From NCBI RefSeq assembly GCF_001679785.1, contig NZ_CP016287.1:62001-126000 (forward strand): a stretch of DNA of 64,000 nt, in the 5' to 3' direction. Positions 36,934 to 45,205 of this stretch are shown piece by piece. The position numbers and the translations under genes are program-made. This stretch comes from Rhizobium leguminosarum (GTDB taxonomy: Bacteria > Pseudomonadota > Alphaproteobacteria > Rhizobiales > Rhizobiaceae). The stretch's first letter is position 1, and the number at the start of each line of letters is the position of its first letter. Under the pieces are notes generated by a model. The model saw only the letters and a list, made by a program, of their open reading frames with translations, made no database searches and was not told the origin of the DNA.

Positions 36934-37262
36934 TTAGACAGACTTCAACCGTTGCTCGGTTTTTGCGTCGAACAGATGCAGTTTACTGAGATCCGGGGCA
37001 ATGACGATCTGGTCGCCGGCGCGCAGATCAAGGCGCTCTCTTACCGTCGCAACGAGGTGATCCGCACCAAACTTCGTGGTGACCTGGATCTCAGCACCGG
37101 TGGGCTCGACGAGAACGACCTCAGCGGCAACGGGACCTTGTCCGATTGTGAGATGCTCATGGCGAATGCCGTAGATAAGCTGTGCACCGCGTTCCAATGA
37201 CGCTGCTTCGGGCAGTGGCAGCCTACCTCCGCCGTCCGCGATCAACTCCGCGGCCCTGAAGT
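36934..37262 (-). pseudogene. Remnant of a UgpC/MalK-type ABC ATPase (C-terminal TOBE region only)
   Basis: About 103 codons encode RLPLPEAASLERGAQLIYGI, RHEHLTIGQGPVAAEVVLVE, PTGAEIQVTTKFG and LSKLHLFDAKTEQRL. This matches the regulatory C-terminal OB/TOBE region of CUT1 ATPases such as the one at 4810-5877. No Walker A, signature or Walker B is present upstream; the frame opens at TTG 37245 with readable similarity from about 37262. It is therefore a decayed fragment of a lost transporter. Confidence 0.82.
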
Positions 37263-37387
37263 GCTGACCTGGCGGAAATCACCGCCAGGCATCGATCAAA
37301 ATCGGAGGGGCGGATGAGGATCGCGCCACCAACGATGATCGCGGAAAGCAAGATCGCCCCTGCCAGCAGAATATCACTTCTGACCAT
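37223..37387 (-). CDS. Possible 54-residue single-TM peptide
   Basis: ATG 37387 follows GGGGGACC and gives MVRSDILLAGAILLSAIIVG, then GAILIRPSDFDRC and a basic tail ending at TAG 37223. One membrane segment with a short periplasmic or cytoplasmic tail and a DRC motif resembles the many small rhizobial membrane peptides. It overlaps the start of the ATPase remnant, so it may be chance. The call is tentative. Confidence 0.38.
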   Translation of the reverse strand: MVRSDILLAGAILLSAIIVGGAILIRPSDFDRCLAVISARSALQGRGVDRGRRR

Positions 37388-37415
37388 GGTCCCCCAGTGC
37401 GACCGCCGTACGGCT

Positions 37416-38375
37416 TTAGTGGAGCGTGCCGCTGATTACCATTTTTGACACGAATGCGGAAAGAAGCTGGCTATCGAAATGGCCCGGCGAATTCATCATC
37501 ATGTTGATCGCCTCTGCTTGCGAGAAGGCGCGCTTATACGGCCTGATTGTGGTCAGCGCTTCGTAAACGTCACAAATCGCCGCAAGCCGGGCGACGTAAG
37601 GGATCTTCTTTCCGGCGAGCCGGCCAGGATAGCCCGAGCCATCGAATTTTTCGTGGTGGTAGCGACAAATGTCGAGCACCGGCTTCGGGACATGCGCGAC
37701 ATGGGAAACCAGCTCATATCCCCGCTGAGGATGCCCGCGGACAAGATCCATTTCCTCGGCCGTCAGCTTACCGGGTTTCGTCAAGATGTCGTCCGGCAGC
37801 GCCATTTTTCCAAGATCGTGAACCAGTCCGCCGAGTCCCAGGACCCGTACCTCCTCTTCTCCATGACCGAGGCTGCGCCCTAGGGTGATCATCAACGCGC
37901 TTACCGCCAGCGAGTGGAGGAACGTCAGCTCATCTTTTTCCTTCAGCTTTGCGACTGCGATCAGCGCGCCGGCGTTGTCGAAGGCTGCCGACATGATCCG
38001 CTCCACAGCTGCGCTTGCCGCATCACTGGCGAAAGAGGCTTTGATCCTGGCGTGGGCAAGCATTTGACGGATCTGCGGTCTCGTATCCTCGACGCATTCC
38101 CTCGCCTGCTTGATATCCTTCGCCGAAAACACGGCACGAAGCTGGGCGTCAAACGCAGCCCGGTCGATATCCTGTGGCGCACCCGGGTCGACATCTGCGC
38201 CTTTTCCGACGTCGATAACAACAGTCATCAGCCGGTTTGCCATCAAACTCTCGACCTGACCGGCGGCAGAGATCAGGAAAGGCTTGAACCGGCGTGTCCT
38301 GTCTTCTCCCTCGATTTCGACGTCCTCGACATACATTCCTACCCGCAGCTGGCTGACATGTATCCGTTTTCGCAT
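37416..38375 (-). CDS. HD-GYP-domain c-di-GMP phosphodiesterase with N-terminal DUF3391-like region
   Basis: The product is about 319 residues from ATG 38375. The first 110 residues (MRKRIHVSQLRVGMYVEDVE, FLISAAGQVESLMANRLMTV) match the N-terminal domain often paired with HD-GYP. The phosphohydrolase core has GGLVHDLGKMALPDDIL (HD pair), GHPQRGYELV and YHHEKFDGSGYPG, with the HHE and GYPG motifs largely intact. It would degrade c-di-GMP to GMP. It follows the GGDEF-EAL gene by about 84 bp on the same strand. Confidence 0.92.
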   Translation of the reverse strand: MRKRIHVSQLRVGMYVEDVEIEGEDRTRRFKPFLISAAGQVESLMANRLMTVVIDVGKGADVDPGAPQDIDRAAFDAQLRAVFSAKDIKQARECVEDTRPQIRQMLAHARIKASFASDAASAAVERIMSAAFDNAGALIAVAKLKEKDELTFLHSLAVSALMITLGRSLGHGEEEVRVLGLGGLVHDLGKMALPDDILTKPGKLTAEEMDLVRGHPQRGYELVSHVAHVPKPVLDICRYHHEKFDGSGYPGRLAGKKIPYVARLAAICDVYEALTTIRPYKRAFSQAEAINMMMNSPGHFDSQLLSAFVSKMVISGTLH

Positions 38376-38458
38376 CTCTGATCCGTTCAAAATGATCTTG
38401 GTACTCAAGCGTTGTCTCAGGTATCCGGGGCTGGCCCGAGCGCGAAAACTCGCTCAAG

Positions 38459-40276
38459 CTATAGGGCTCCGGCCGCACGGGTCTTGTCTTGCTTGAGCCG
38501 TTGTCCATGCTGCTCTAAGATGGCCGTGGCAACCGTTCGATCGACTGCTTTCGAAAACAGATAGCCCTGTCCGAGCTTGCAGCCGAGCTGGCTCAATTGA
38601 ACAGCTTGGGGTTCTGTTTCAATCCCTTCTGCGACGACCCGGATTCCCAGCTTGTGAGCTATTCCGATCAGGCCCTCAACGATGAAGGTCCCAGCGTCGC
38701 CCGGCACCATGCGGTCGATGAAGGACTTGTCGATCTTGATGATGTCGACCGGCACCGTCAGCAGGTGGGTCAAAGACGCGTAGCCAGTGCCAAAGTCGTC
38801 GAGGGCAACCCGCAAGCCCTTGGACCGAAGAGCCTTTATCTCGTCCGCTACGACATAGTCCCGTTGTCCGAGATAAACCGATTCCGTCACTTCGAGGATG
38901 ATGTGCTTAAGAGGAACCTCCGCTTCCCCGAAAATTCGGCACAGCCTGTCTTGCAGATTACCGCCACGAAAGTCTGCGGCGGACAGGTTGATGCCGACAT
39001 GCTGGAGAGGAAGGCCTCGGGCGAGCCAGCTGCGGATGTCTCTCGCGACCCTCAGCAACATCCGTTGGGTCAGCTCAGCAGCAATATGCGCGTCTTTCGT
39101 CGCCTCATGGAAATGCGCTGCAGCTATGATTTCGCCGGAAGGCGTGGTCATTCGACATAAGGCTTCGAAGCCTACAATTTCCCGTGTATCGAGGCGCAAG
39201 ATCGGTTGGTAATGCGCATCGATCCGATCGTCTTCCAGGGCGACACCCACATCGCGAACCGCCCTGAAGCGTCTGGTCAGGGCGGTGCCCAGGCCGGGAT
39301 AGTGTTGCACGTACCGGCCACGACTGTGTTCTTTCGCATGATAGAGCGCCACATCGGCGTTCTGGCGGATCTGGTCAGAGTTTGTTTCCGTCTCCGCCAA
39401 CGCACCGCCAATCGTCGCGGCGGGAAAGACGACATGACCGTCGCACGTTGAAGGAGAAGACAGCGCTTTGAGGATGTCGGAGGCCCTCGCACTCAGATCA
39501 AGGTCTTTGTCGTCCGACACAATGACAGCAAACTCATCTCCACCAAGCCTAAAGGTGTTTTTGGCGCCTGCTGTTGCGGCGATCCGGTCTGCAACCACTT
39601 GAATCAATGCGTCGCCGGCTGCGTGCCCGAACGTGTCGTTCACGAGTTTCAAGTTGTCGATGTCAACAAGCAGGATGCCCCAGGCGCGCCGGGATCGAGG
39701 CAGCTCTTCGGCGAGAAGCTGGTTGAAACGAGCGCGATTCGACAGTCCCGTCATAGCGTCGCTGTATGTCAGCCGCTGACGTTCCATCACCCGCTCTTCG
39801 CGATCGATGGCGATTGTGCAGAGATGGACACAAGCTTCGACGAGGTCTCGTTCGACGGCCTTCGGACCGCCGTGTTCTCGATAGTAGAAGGCAAAGGTGC
39901 CGATCACCCGCTCGCCACGCTTGATCGGGCTGGACCAGCAAGCCCGCAACCCCAGCGGAAGGACCAGGGACTTGAAGTCCTGCCAACGAGGATCGGTCTC
40001 GATATCGGTGACAACGACCGGTGCTCCAAAATAAGCGGCAGCGCCACAGGAGCCCGCAAGAGGACCGGCTTCAAGATTGTCGACAGCCGCTGAATAGTCG
40101 GGCGGAAGGGAGGGGCCAGAAAGTGTGTGAAGACGGCTCCCGTCGAACGTCAGCACCGAAGCGATGATCCCAGGAACGGCGGCCTCAACCCTGAGGCAAA
40201 GTTGCTCGATCGTTGCTGCCAGCGGTTCCCCTTTGGCAATCATTTCCAGAATGGCATTCTGCAACTCAAGGATCAT
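38459..40276 (-). CDS. GAF-GGDEF-EAL dual-domain c-di-GMP enzyme
   Basis: The 605-residue product has a GAF domain (residues about 15-165, IASVLTFDGSRLHTLSG ... GTFAFYYREHGGP), then a GGDEF domain with intact active site RLGGDEFAV. The EAL domain follows, with the EAL motif in GFEALCRM, then NLSAADFR, LEVTES, DDFGTGYASL and KIDKSFID. No TM segment is seen, so it is cytoplasmic, with GAF as sensor. Both active sites look complete; the I-site RxxD is not obvious. It is probably the first gene of an operon with the HD-GYP protein. Confidence 0.94.
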   Translation of the reverse strand: MILELQNAILEMIAKGEPLAATIEQLCLRVEAAVPGIIASVLTFDGSRLHTLSGPSLPPDYSAAVDNLEAGPLAGSCGAAAYFGAPVVVTDIETDPRWQDFKSLVLPLGLRACWSSPIKRGERVIGTFAFYYREHGGPKAVERDLVEACVHLCTIAIDREERVMERQRLTYSDAMTGLSNRARFNQLLAEELPRSRRAWGILLVDIDNLKLVNDTFGHAAGDALIQVVADRIAATAGAKNTFRLGGDEFAVIVSDDKDLDLSARASDILKALSSPSTCDGHVVFPAATIGGALAETETNSDQIRQNADVALYHAKEHSRGRYVQHYPGLGTALTRRFRAVRDVGVALEDDRIDAHYQPILRLDTREIVGFEALCRMTTPSGEIIAAAHFHEATKDAHIAAELTQRMLLRVARDIRSWLARGLPLQHVGINLSAADFRGGNLQDRLCRIFGEAEVPLKHIILEVTESVYLGQRDYVVADEIKALRSKGLRVALDDFGTGYASLTHLLTVPVDIIKIDKSFIDRMVPGDAGTFIVEGLIGIAHKLGIRVVAEGIETEPQAVQLSQLGCKLGQGYLFSKAVDRTVATAILEQHGQRLKQDKTRAAGAL

Positions 40277-40657
40277 GGCGTCACTTCCCGGAAGGAGACC
40301 CTCCGTACCAAACCGACTTTCAAATCAGGTTACGCCGTTGATTAGATTTTGATCGAATGAACGCACTCGCAAGCCATCAACGGCCGAGCCCCGAAGCGGA
40401 GTTAGAAAGTCCAGACAAGAGGGCAGGGTCGGTCGGCTCACGCAGGCCTTGAATAATCGATCGTGGGACTCATCTCCTTTTGCTCGTGGAACAGACGTTC
40501 CGGGCTGAACGGGTGTGATGCCCGGATTGGCGCATGCCTGGCGCATAATCGCCTCTGATTGGCAGGGCTTGGTGCCCTGTTCCACGATGCCATGCCGTTT
40601 GAGGCAGACGTCCTCGACCGTCGGCCTGCTTCATTCAAATGTCACGGGGTGCAGAAC
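40277..40657. other. Intergenic stretch, nothing identified
   Basis: These 381 bases lie between divergently transcribed genes and should hold both promoters. A 14-nt hairpin GGAAC-AGAC-GTTCC lies near 40487-40500. No coding frame has a ribosome site or family resemblance. Confidence 0.5.
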
Positions 40658-40981
40658 ATGACGAAAGTTCCAACTATCGCCCGTATCTGGCGCGGTCGCA
40701 CGAAGCCGGAATTTGCTGATGAATACGAAGCTTACAATCGCGCTGAGGGAATTCCGCCACTGCTAAAGACGGCACTCGGCGTCCAATTGCTGCGCGAAGA
40801 TCGAAAGGATGAAACATGGTTCACGACGATCTCCTACTGGGCCAACATGGAATCGATGACGGCGTTTACGAAAGGTGATCCGGAGCAGGTTCATCATCTG
40901 GCGCGAGATGCAGAACTGCTGTGCGAACTTCCGGAGCGTATCCAGATACACAAGATAGTGGTTCCTCCCAATCTGCGTTGA
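40658..40981 (+). CDS. ABM-like (antibiotic biosynthesis monooxygenase fold) small protein
   Basis: The product is 107 residues from ATG 40658. It starts MTKVPTIARIWRGRTKPEFA and continues VQLLREDRKDETWFTTISYW, then NMESMTAFTKGD and a C-terminal HKIVVPPNLR strand. The ferredoxin-like dimeric fold of the ABM superfamily fits the length and pattern, including the conserved aromatic WFTTISYW. Members act as small heme or quinol monooxygenases or have structural roles; no active-site proof is visible. It lies 105 bp before the LacI gene, with the operators in between. Confidence 0.75.
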   Translation: MTKVPTIARIWRGRTKPEFADEYEAYNRAEGIPPLLKTALGVQLLREDRKDETWFTTISYWANMESMTAFTKGDPEQVHHLARDAELLCELPERIQIHKIVVPPNLR

Positions 40982-41018
40982 GTATCTCTGGCTGTCTTCG
41001 ACAGACCTCTCATTGGAA

Positions 41019-41032
41019 CCAAAACGTTTTGG
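41019..41032. promoter_or_regulatory. LacI-type operator O1
   Basis: CCAAAACGTTTTGG is a perfect palindrome with the central CG typical of LacI/GalR sites. It is 55 bp upstream of the LacI-family start at 41087. Confidence 0.85.
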
Positions 41033-41040
41033 CTTGACTC

Positions 41041-41054
41041 CCAAAACGTTTTGG
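41041..41054. promoter_or_regulatory. LacI-type operator O2
   Basis: An identical CCAAAACGTTTTGG, centre-to-centre 22 bp from O1 (two helical turns), allowing side-by-side binding of two dimers on one DNA face. It indicates autoregulation of the operon. Confidence 0.85.
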
Positions 41055-41086
41055 AGAATCCTTTCCTCACTTTCGGGAGGAAGATC

Positions 41087-42097
41087 TTGGCCAATCTCAA
41101 ACAGCTCGCGCAATCGCTGGGACTGTCGATCACCACGGTGTCGCGTGCTCTCGACGGTTATGCCGATGTGTCGGCCACCACGCGCGAGCGGGTTCGCGAG
41201 GCCGCCGACAGGGTCGGCTACCGGCCGAATGCTTCGGCCCGCCGCCTCCGCAAACAGCGAGCCGAACTGGTTGCCGTCACGCTGCCGAGCGATCCCGGCC
41301 ATATCGGCCCTCCGCATTTCCTCGATATGTTGTCCGGCTGCGCCGAACATCTTGCTGCTGCCGGCCTCAATCTGGTGATTGCACCGGTGCCGCGCGGCGA
41401 GAGCGAACTCGACATCTGCCGCCGCTTCGTCGATGGCCGCCGCGTCGACGCCATGCTTCTCGTTCGCACCAAGCGGAAGGACGAGCGCGTCGAATTCCTG
41501 CAGTCGCGCGGCATCCCCTTCGTCACCAACGGCCGCACAGAAAGCCTGCTGCCTCACCCCTTTATCGATGGCGACGGCTTTGCCGGTTTCCGTGCCGCAA
41601 CGCAGCGCTTCCATGCCGCCGGCCACCGCCGCATCGGCCATATCGCTGGCCCGCAAGAATATTACTTTGCTCATGACCGCTGCCGCGGCTGGCGGGCGGC
41701 GATGGAGGAATGCGGCCTCGCGACCGATCTCTGCGCCGAAGGCGCGCCGCTGGAACAAGGCGGTTATCTCGCAGCACTCGAACTTCTGCGCCAACCGTCG
41801 CGTCCGACCGCACTCGTCTGCTCCACCGACGAAATGGCGATCGGGGCACTGAGGGCGCTGCGCGAGGTCGATGGCGGCAATCAGATCAGCATTGTCGGCC
41901 ATGACGACCTGCCGATGGGCGCCTTCACCAGCCCGCCGCTCTCGACGATGCGCATGACCGGCGAACACCTCGGCGCAAGTTTCGCCTCGCTGCTGCTGCG
42001 CGCCATTGCCGGCGAGCCTGCCGAAGAACTTCAGGAGCTTCACGCGATCGAATTCGTCGATCGCGACAGCCATCGCCGTCCGCTTAGAGCGGCATAG
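41087..42097 (+). CDS. LacI-family transcriptional regulator
   Basis: The product is about 336 residues from TTG 41087, chosen because GGGAGGAAG precedes it and NLKQLAQSLGLSITTVSRAL is then the N-terminal helix-turn-helix. The hinge helix reads RRLRKQRAELVAV. A periplasmic-binding-protein-like ligand domain follows (CSTDEMAIGALRALREV, SIVGHDDLPMGAF). The ligand is presumably the sugar or glycoside taken up by the genes that follow. The two operators upstream indicate self-regulation, with co-control of the transport genes 42 bp downstream. Confidence 0.94.
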   Translation: MANLKQLAQSLGLSITTVSRALDGYADVSATTRERVREAADRVGYRPNASARRLRKQRAELVAVTLPSDPGHIGPPHFLDMLSGCAEHLAAAGLNLVIAPVPRGESELDICRRFVDGRRVDAMLLVRTKRKDERVEFLQSRGIPFVTNGRTESLLPHPFIDGDGFAGFRAATQRFHAAGHRRIGHIAGPQEYYFAHDRCRGWRAAMEECGLATDLCAEGAPLEQGGYLAALELLRQPSRPTALVCSTDEMAIGALRALREVDGGNQISIVGHDDLPMGAFTSPPLSTMRMTGEHLGASFASLLLRAIAGEPAEELQELHAIEFVDRDSHRRPLRAA

Positions 42098-42139
42098 ACA
42101 GCAGTGCATCTCAAACAAAGAATAATGAAGGAGGAGAAG

Positions 42140-43414
42140 ATGAAACATATCATGTCATTTGGAATTCTGGCTTCCACCGTGCTGGCCTTCGCCTCGCCGG
42201 TGCTTGCCCAGACGGTTTTCGTGTCCACCCAGCTTCGTCCGATCGAGGAGGCGACCGTCGTCCGCGAGGAGCTGCTGAAGGACGTCGGCCCGGTTGACTA
42301 CGTGGTCGAGGAGCCGCCGCAGTTTGCCGTCCGCATGGAGGCCGAACGCCAGGCCGGCAAACACACCGTCAGTCTGGTCGGTGCGCTGCATGGCGAGCTC
42401 TCGCCGCTTGCCGACAAGGACACGCTCGAACCGCTCGATGACCTTGCCAAGAAGCTGGCAGCGAGCGGCATGCCACAGTCGCTGCTCGACCTCGGCAAAC
42501 TCGGCAAGTCGACCCAGCAGTACATCCCCTGGATGCAGGCGACCTATGTGATGGCTGCCAAGAAGGAAGCGTTGCAATACCTGCCTGCCGGCGCCGACGT
42601 GAACGCGCTGAACTACGATCAGCTGATCGAATGGGGCAAGAATATGCAGGAGGCGACGGGCCAGCCGCAGATCGGTTTCCCGGCCGGCCCGAAGGGGCTG
42701 ATGGCGCGTTATTTCCAGGGCTATTTCTATCCGTCCTTCACCGGCGGCGTCGTGCGCACCTTCCAGAGTGCGGATGCGGTCGCCGGCTGGGAGAAGCTGA
42801 AGGCGCTGTGGGCCTATGTGACACCGAACTCGACCAGCTACGACTTCATGCAGGAGCCGCTGGCTGCCGGCGAAGTCATGGTCGCCTGGGACCATATCGC
42901 CCGCCTGAAGAATGCCATTTCTGCCGCACCGGATGATTATGTCGTTTTCCCCGCTCCCGCGGGTCCCAAGGGTCGCGGCTACATGCCAGTCGTTGCCGGT
43001 CTCGCCATTCCGAAGGGTGCGCCTGACAAGGCCGGTGCAGAAAAGATTATCGAACACCTGTCCACGCCGGACACGCAGCTTCTGACCGCCTCCAAGGTCG
43101 GCTTCTTCCCGACCCTCAAGGTCAAGCTGCCGCCGGATCTCGACGCCGGCGTCGCCCTTCTCGCCGGTGCGGTCACGGCCACCCAGGCGTCCAAGGACGC
43201 GGTCATCTCGCTGCTCCCGGTCGGCCTCGGCGACAAGGGCGGCGAATTCAACAAGGTCTACATGGACAGTTTCCAGCGCATCGTGCTGCAGAATGAGCCC
43301 GTTGCAGACGTGCTGAAGACCCAGGGCGCCACGATGGCCAAGCTGATGGCCGATACGAAGGCTGCCTGCTGGGCGCCGGATGCCAAGAGCGACGGCCCCT
43401 GCCCGGTCGAATAA
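42140..43414 (+). CDS. Extracellular sugar-binding protein (family 1)
   Basis: The product is about 424 residues from ATG 42140, preceded by AAGGAGGAG. Signal peptide: SFGILASTVLAFASPVLAQ. The mature chain has EEATVVREELLKDVGPVDYV near its start and ends DAKSDGPCPVE with two cysteines (CWAPD, PCPVE) that may form a disulphide. It resembles CUT1 binding proteins. A GC-rich hairpin follows the gene. The ligand may be a glycoside such as mannosyl- or glucosylglycerate, inferred only from the glycosidase at the operon end. Confidence 0.93.
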   Translation: MKHIMSFGILASTVLAFASPVLAQTVFVSTQLRPIEEATVVREELLKDVGPVDYVVEEPPQFAVRMEAERQAGKHTVSLVGALHGELSPLADKDTLEPLDDLAKKLAASGMPQSLLDLGKLGKSTQQYIPWMQATYVMAAKKEALQYLPAGADVNALNYDQLIEWGKNMQEATGQPQIGFPAGPKGLMARYFQGYFYPSFTGGVVRTFQSADAVAGWEKLKALWAYVTPNSTSYDFMQEPLAAGEVMVAWDHIARLKNAISAAPDDYVVFPAPAGPKGRGYMPVVAGLAIPKGAPDKAGAEKIIEHLSTPDTQLLTASKVGFFPTLKVKLPPDLDAGVALLAGAVTATQASKDAVISLLPVGLGDKGGEFNKVYMDSFQRIVLQNEPVADVLKTQGATMAKLMADTKAACWAPDAKSDGPCPVE

Positions 43415-43431
43415 ATCCGCCCGAGACGCGT

Positions 43432-43448
43432 CCGGGCGAAATGCCCGG
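43432..43448 (+). promoter_or_regulatory. Hairpin after the binding-protein gene
   Basis: CCGGGC-GAAAT-GCCCGG lies between the binding-protein stop (43414) and the first permease (43487). It is likely an mRNA-stabilising or attenuating stem that raises binding-protein output relative to the permeases. Confidence 0.6.
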
Positions 43449-43486
43449 GCGCTCCTTCACCACTCTGCTCGTCGAGGCAGGAGCCG

Positions 43487-44338
43487 ATGACCAATAGCCG
43501 ACCCTGGATCCCCTATCTGCTGATCCTGCCATCCGTCGCCTTTCTGGCACTGCTCTTCGTCGTGCCGCTGGTGCAGACGATCTGGCTGGCGGTTTCGGAC
43601 AATGGCGCGCCATCGCTCGCAAATGCCGAGCGCATGGTAACCGACATCAATTTCACTCGCTCGGTGAAGAACACCTTCCTGCTGACGATCGCGGTCGTGC
43701 CGGTGCAGATCGCCATTGCGCTTGCCATGGGCACGATGGTCGCCAAGGTCGGCCGCGGGCGGGAAACGATCCTGTGGATCTGGACGATCCCGCTCGGCAT
43801 TTCCGACCTCGCCGCCGGTCTCGTCTGGCTGTCGATCCTGCAGAATACCGGCTATCTGAATTCGCTGCTCTTCGGCCTCGGCATCATCAGCAGGCAGGCA
43901 AGCTGGCTCTCCTACCAGACGCCGGTCGCGCTCTTCATCGCGATTGCGGTTGCCGAAATCTGGCGCGGCACGGCCATCGTCATGGTCATCATCGTCGCCG
44001 GTCTCAACCAGGTGCCGAAGGAGTTCAAGGAGGCCGCCGAAATCTTCGGGGCTGGCCCGTGGACGCGCTTCTGGCGCATCACCCTGCCGCTGATCCGCCC
44101 CGCCCTGCAATCGGCGTTGATCCTGCGCACCGTGCTCGCCTTTGAGGTCTTCGCGGTGGTCTATGCGCTCGGCGGGCGAAACTTTCCTGTCCTCGTCGGC
44201 GAGGCCTATAACTGGCAGAACCAGAACCAGAACTACAGCGTCGCTGCCGCCTACGCGGTGCTGATCATGATCATCTCGCTTGCCGCCACGCTTATCTATC
44301 TGAAAGCCTTGAAGGTCGATCCGGAGCGCCTGCCATGA
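43487..44338 (+). CDS. CUT1-family sugar ABC transporter permease (MalF-like)
   Basis: The 283-residue product has six TMs; the first is PYLLILPSVAFLALLFVVPL. The EAA loop is EFKEAAEIFGAGPWTRFWRI and the last part YAVLIMIISLAATLIYLKAL. It forms the channel with the product of the next gene, which it overlaps by four bases (ATGA), so the two are translationally coupled. Confidence 0.93.
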   Translation: MTNSRPWIPYLLILPSVAFLALLFVVPLVQTIWLAVSDNGAPSLANAERMVTDINFTRSVKNTFLLTIAVVPVQIAIALAMGTMVAKVGRGRETILWIWTIPLGISDLAAGLVWLSILQNTGYLNSLLFGLGIISRQASWLSYQTPVALFIAIAVAEIWRGTAIVMVIIVAGLNQVPKEFKEAAEIFGAGPWTRFWRITLPLIRPALQSALILRTVLAFEVFAVVYALGGRNFPVLVGEAYNWQNQNQNYSVAAAYAVLIMIISLAATLIYLKALKVDPERLP

Positions 44339-45192
44339 CCGCGGATACCATCAGCACGGCCGCGGACAGTAGCAATGCCGCCGGCTTCGTCTCCTCGCGG
44401 CGCTGGCTGCTCTGGAGCGGCATTGCCGCACTCTGCGCCTGGGTGCTGGTGCCGATCTATCTGGTCGCGCTCGGCGCGCTTGGCGGTCGCCAGGGCGTCT
44501 ATATCTGGCCGAAGACCGGCCTTCCCACGGGCATTTCGCTCGAGCCCTTCATTCTCTTCCTGAAGACCGAAGGCGTTGTCCAGTCCTTCCTCAATTCGCT
44601 GGGTGCGGCAGGCATTACGGTGGCGCTTTCGATCCTGCTCGGCGCGCCGGCAGGTTACGCGCTCGCCCGCTTCGATTTCCGCGGCAAGGACAGCTACCGG
44701 CTTCTGGTGTTGCTGACCCGCGCCTTCCCGCTGGCAATCCTGGCGCTGCCGCTGACGGTCTCCTTCATCCGGCTCGGCCTCTACGACACGATCCTCGGCG
44801 TTGGCCTCATCCATACGGTCCTGGCGCTGCCTTTCGCGGCACTCGTCACCCAGGGCATTTTCCTCGGCGTGCCGAAAGAGTTGGAGGAAGCCGCCTGGGT
44901 GTTTGGCTGCACCCGCATCCAGGCCTTCTTCAAGGTGGTGGCACCCTTGGCCCTGCCCGGCATCGTCGCAACTGCGGTCTTTGCCTTCGTCATATCCTGG
45001 AACGAGGTTTTTGCCGCCTCGGTGCTGACGGTGCGCAACCGCACGCTGACCGCCTACCTGCTGACCGTGCTTTCGGAAAGCCCGATGCACTACCGCTTCG
45101 CCGGGGGCCTGATGCTCATCCTTCCCTCGGTCGTCTTCATCTTCGCGGTCAGGCGCTACCTCTTCGCGATCTGGGGCATTTCCTCCAAATAA
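44335..45192 (+). CDS. CUT1-family sugar ABC transporter permease (MalG-like)
   Basis: The 285-residue partner permease has a longer hydrophilic N-terminus before the first TM (LLWSGIAALCAWVLVPIYLV). Its EAA loop reads ELEEAAWVFGCTRIQAFFKV and a FVISWNEVFAASVL segment follows. ATPase coupling is through the EAA loop. It is followed by the ATPase gene after 13 bp. Confidence 0.93.
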   Translation: MTADTISTAADSSNAAGFVSSRRWLLWSGIAALCAWVLVPIYLVALGALGGRQGVYIWPKTGLPTGISLEPFILFLKTEGVVQSFLNSLGAAGITVALSILLGAPAGYALARFDFRGKDSYRLLVLLTRAFPLAILALPLTVSFIRLGLYDTILGVGLIHTVLALPFAALVTQGIFLGVPKELEEAAWVFGCTRIQAFFKVVAPLALPGIVATAVFAFVISWNEVFAASVLTVRNRTLTAYLLTVLSESPMHYRFAGGLMLILPSVVFIFAVRRYLFAIWGISSK

Positions 45193-45205
45193 CGGGACCA
45201 GAGAT

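Noticed and set aside
40763..42148. 461-codon minus-strand open frame opposite the LacI gene
   Set aside because: It runs across two real genes and the operators, with no motif and no start signal.
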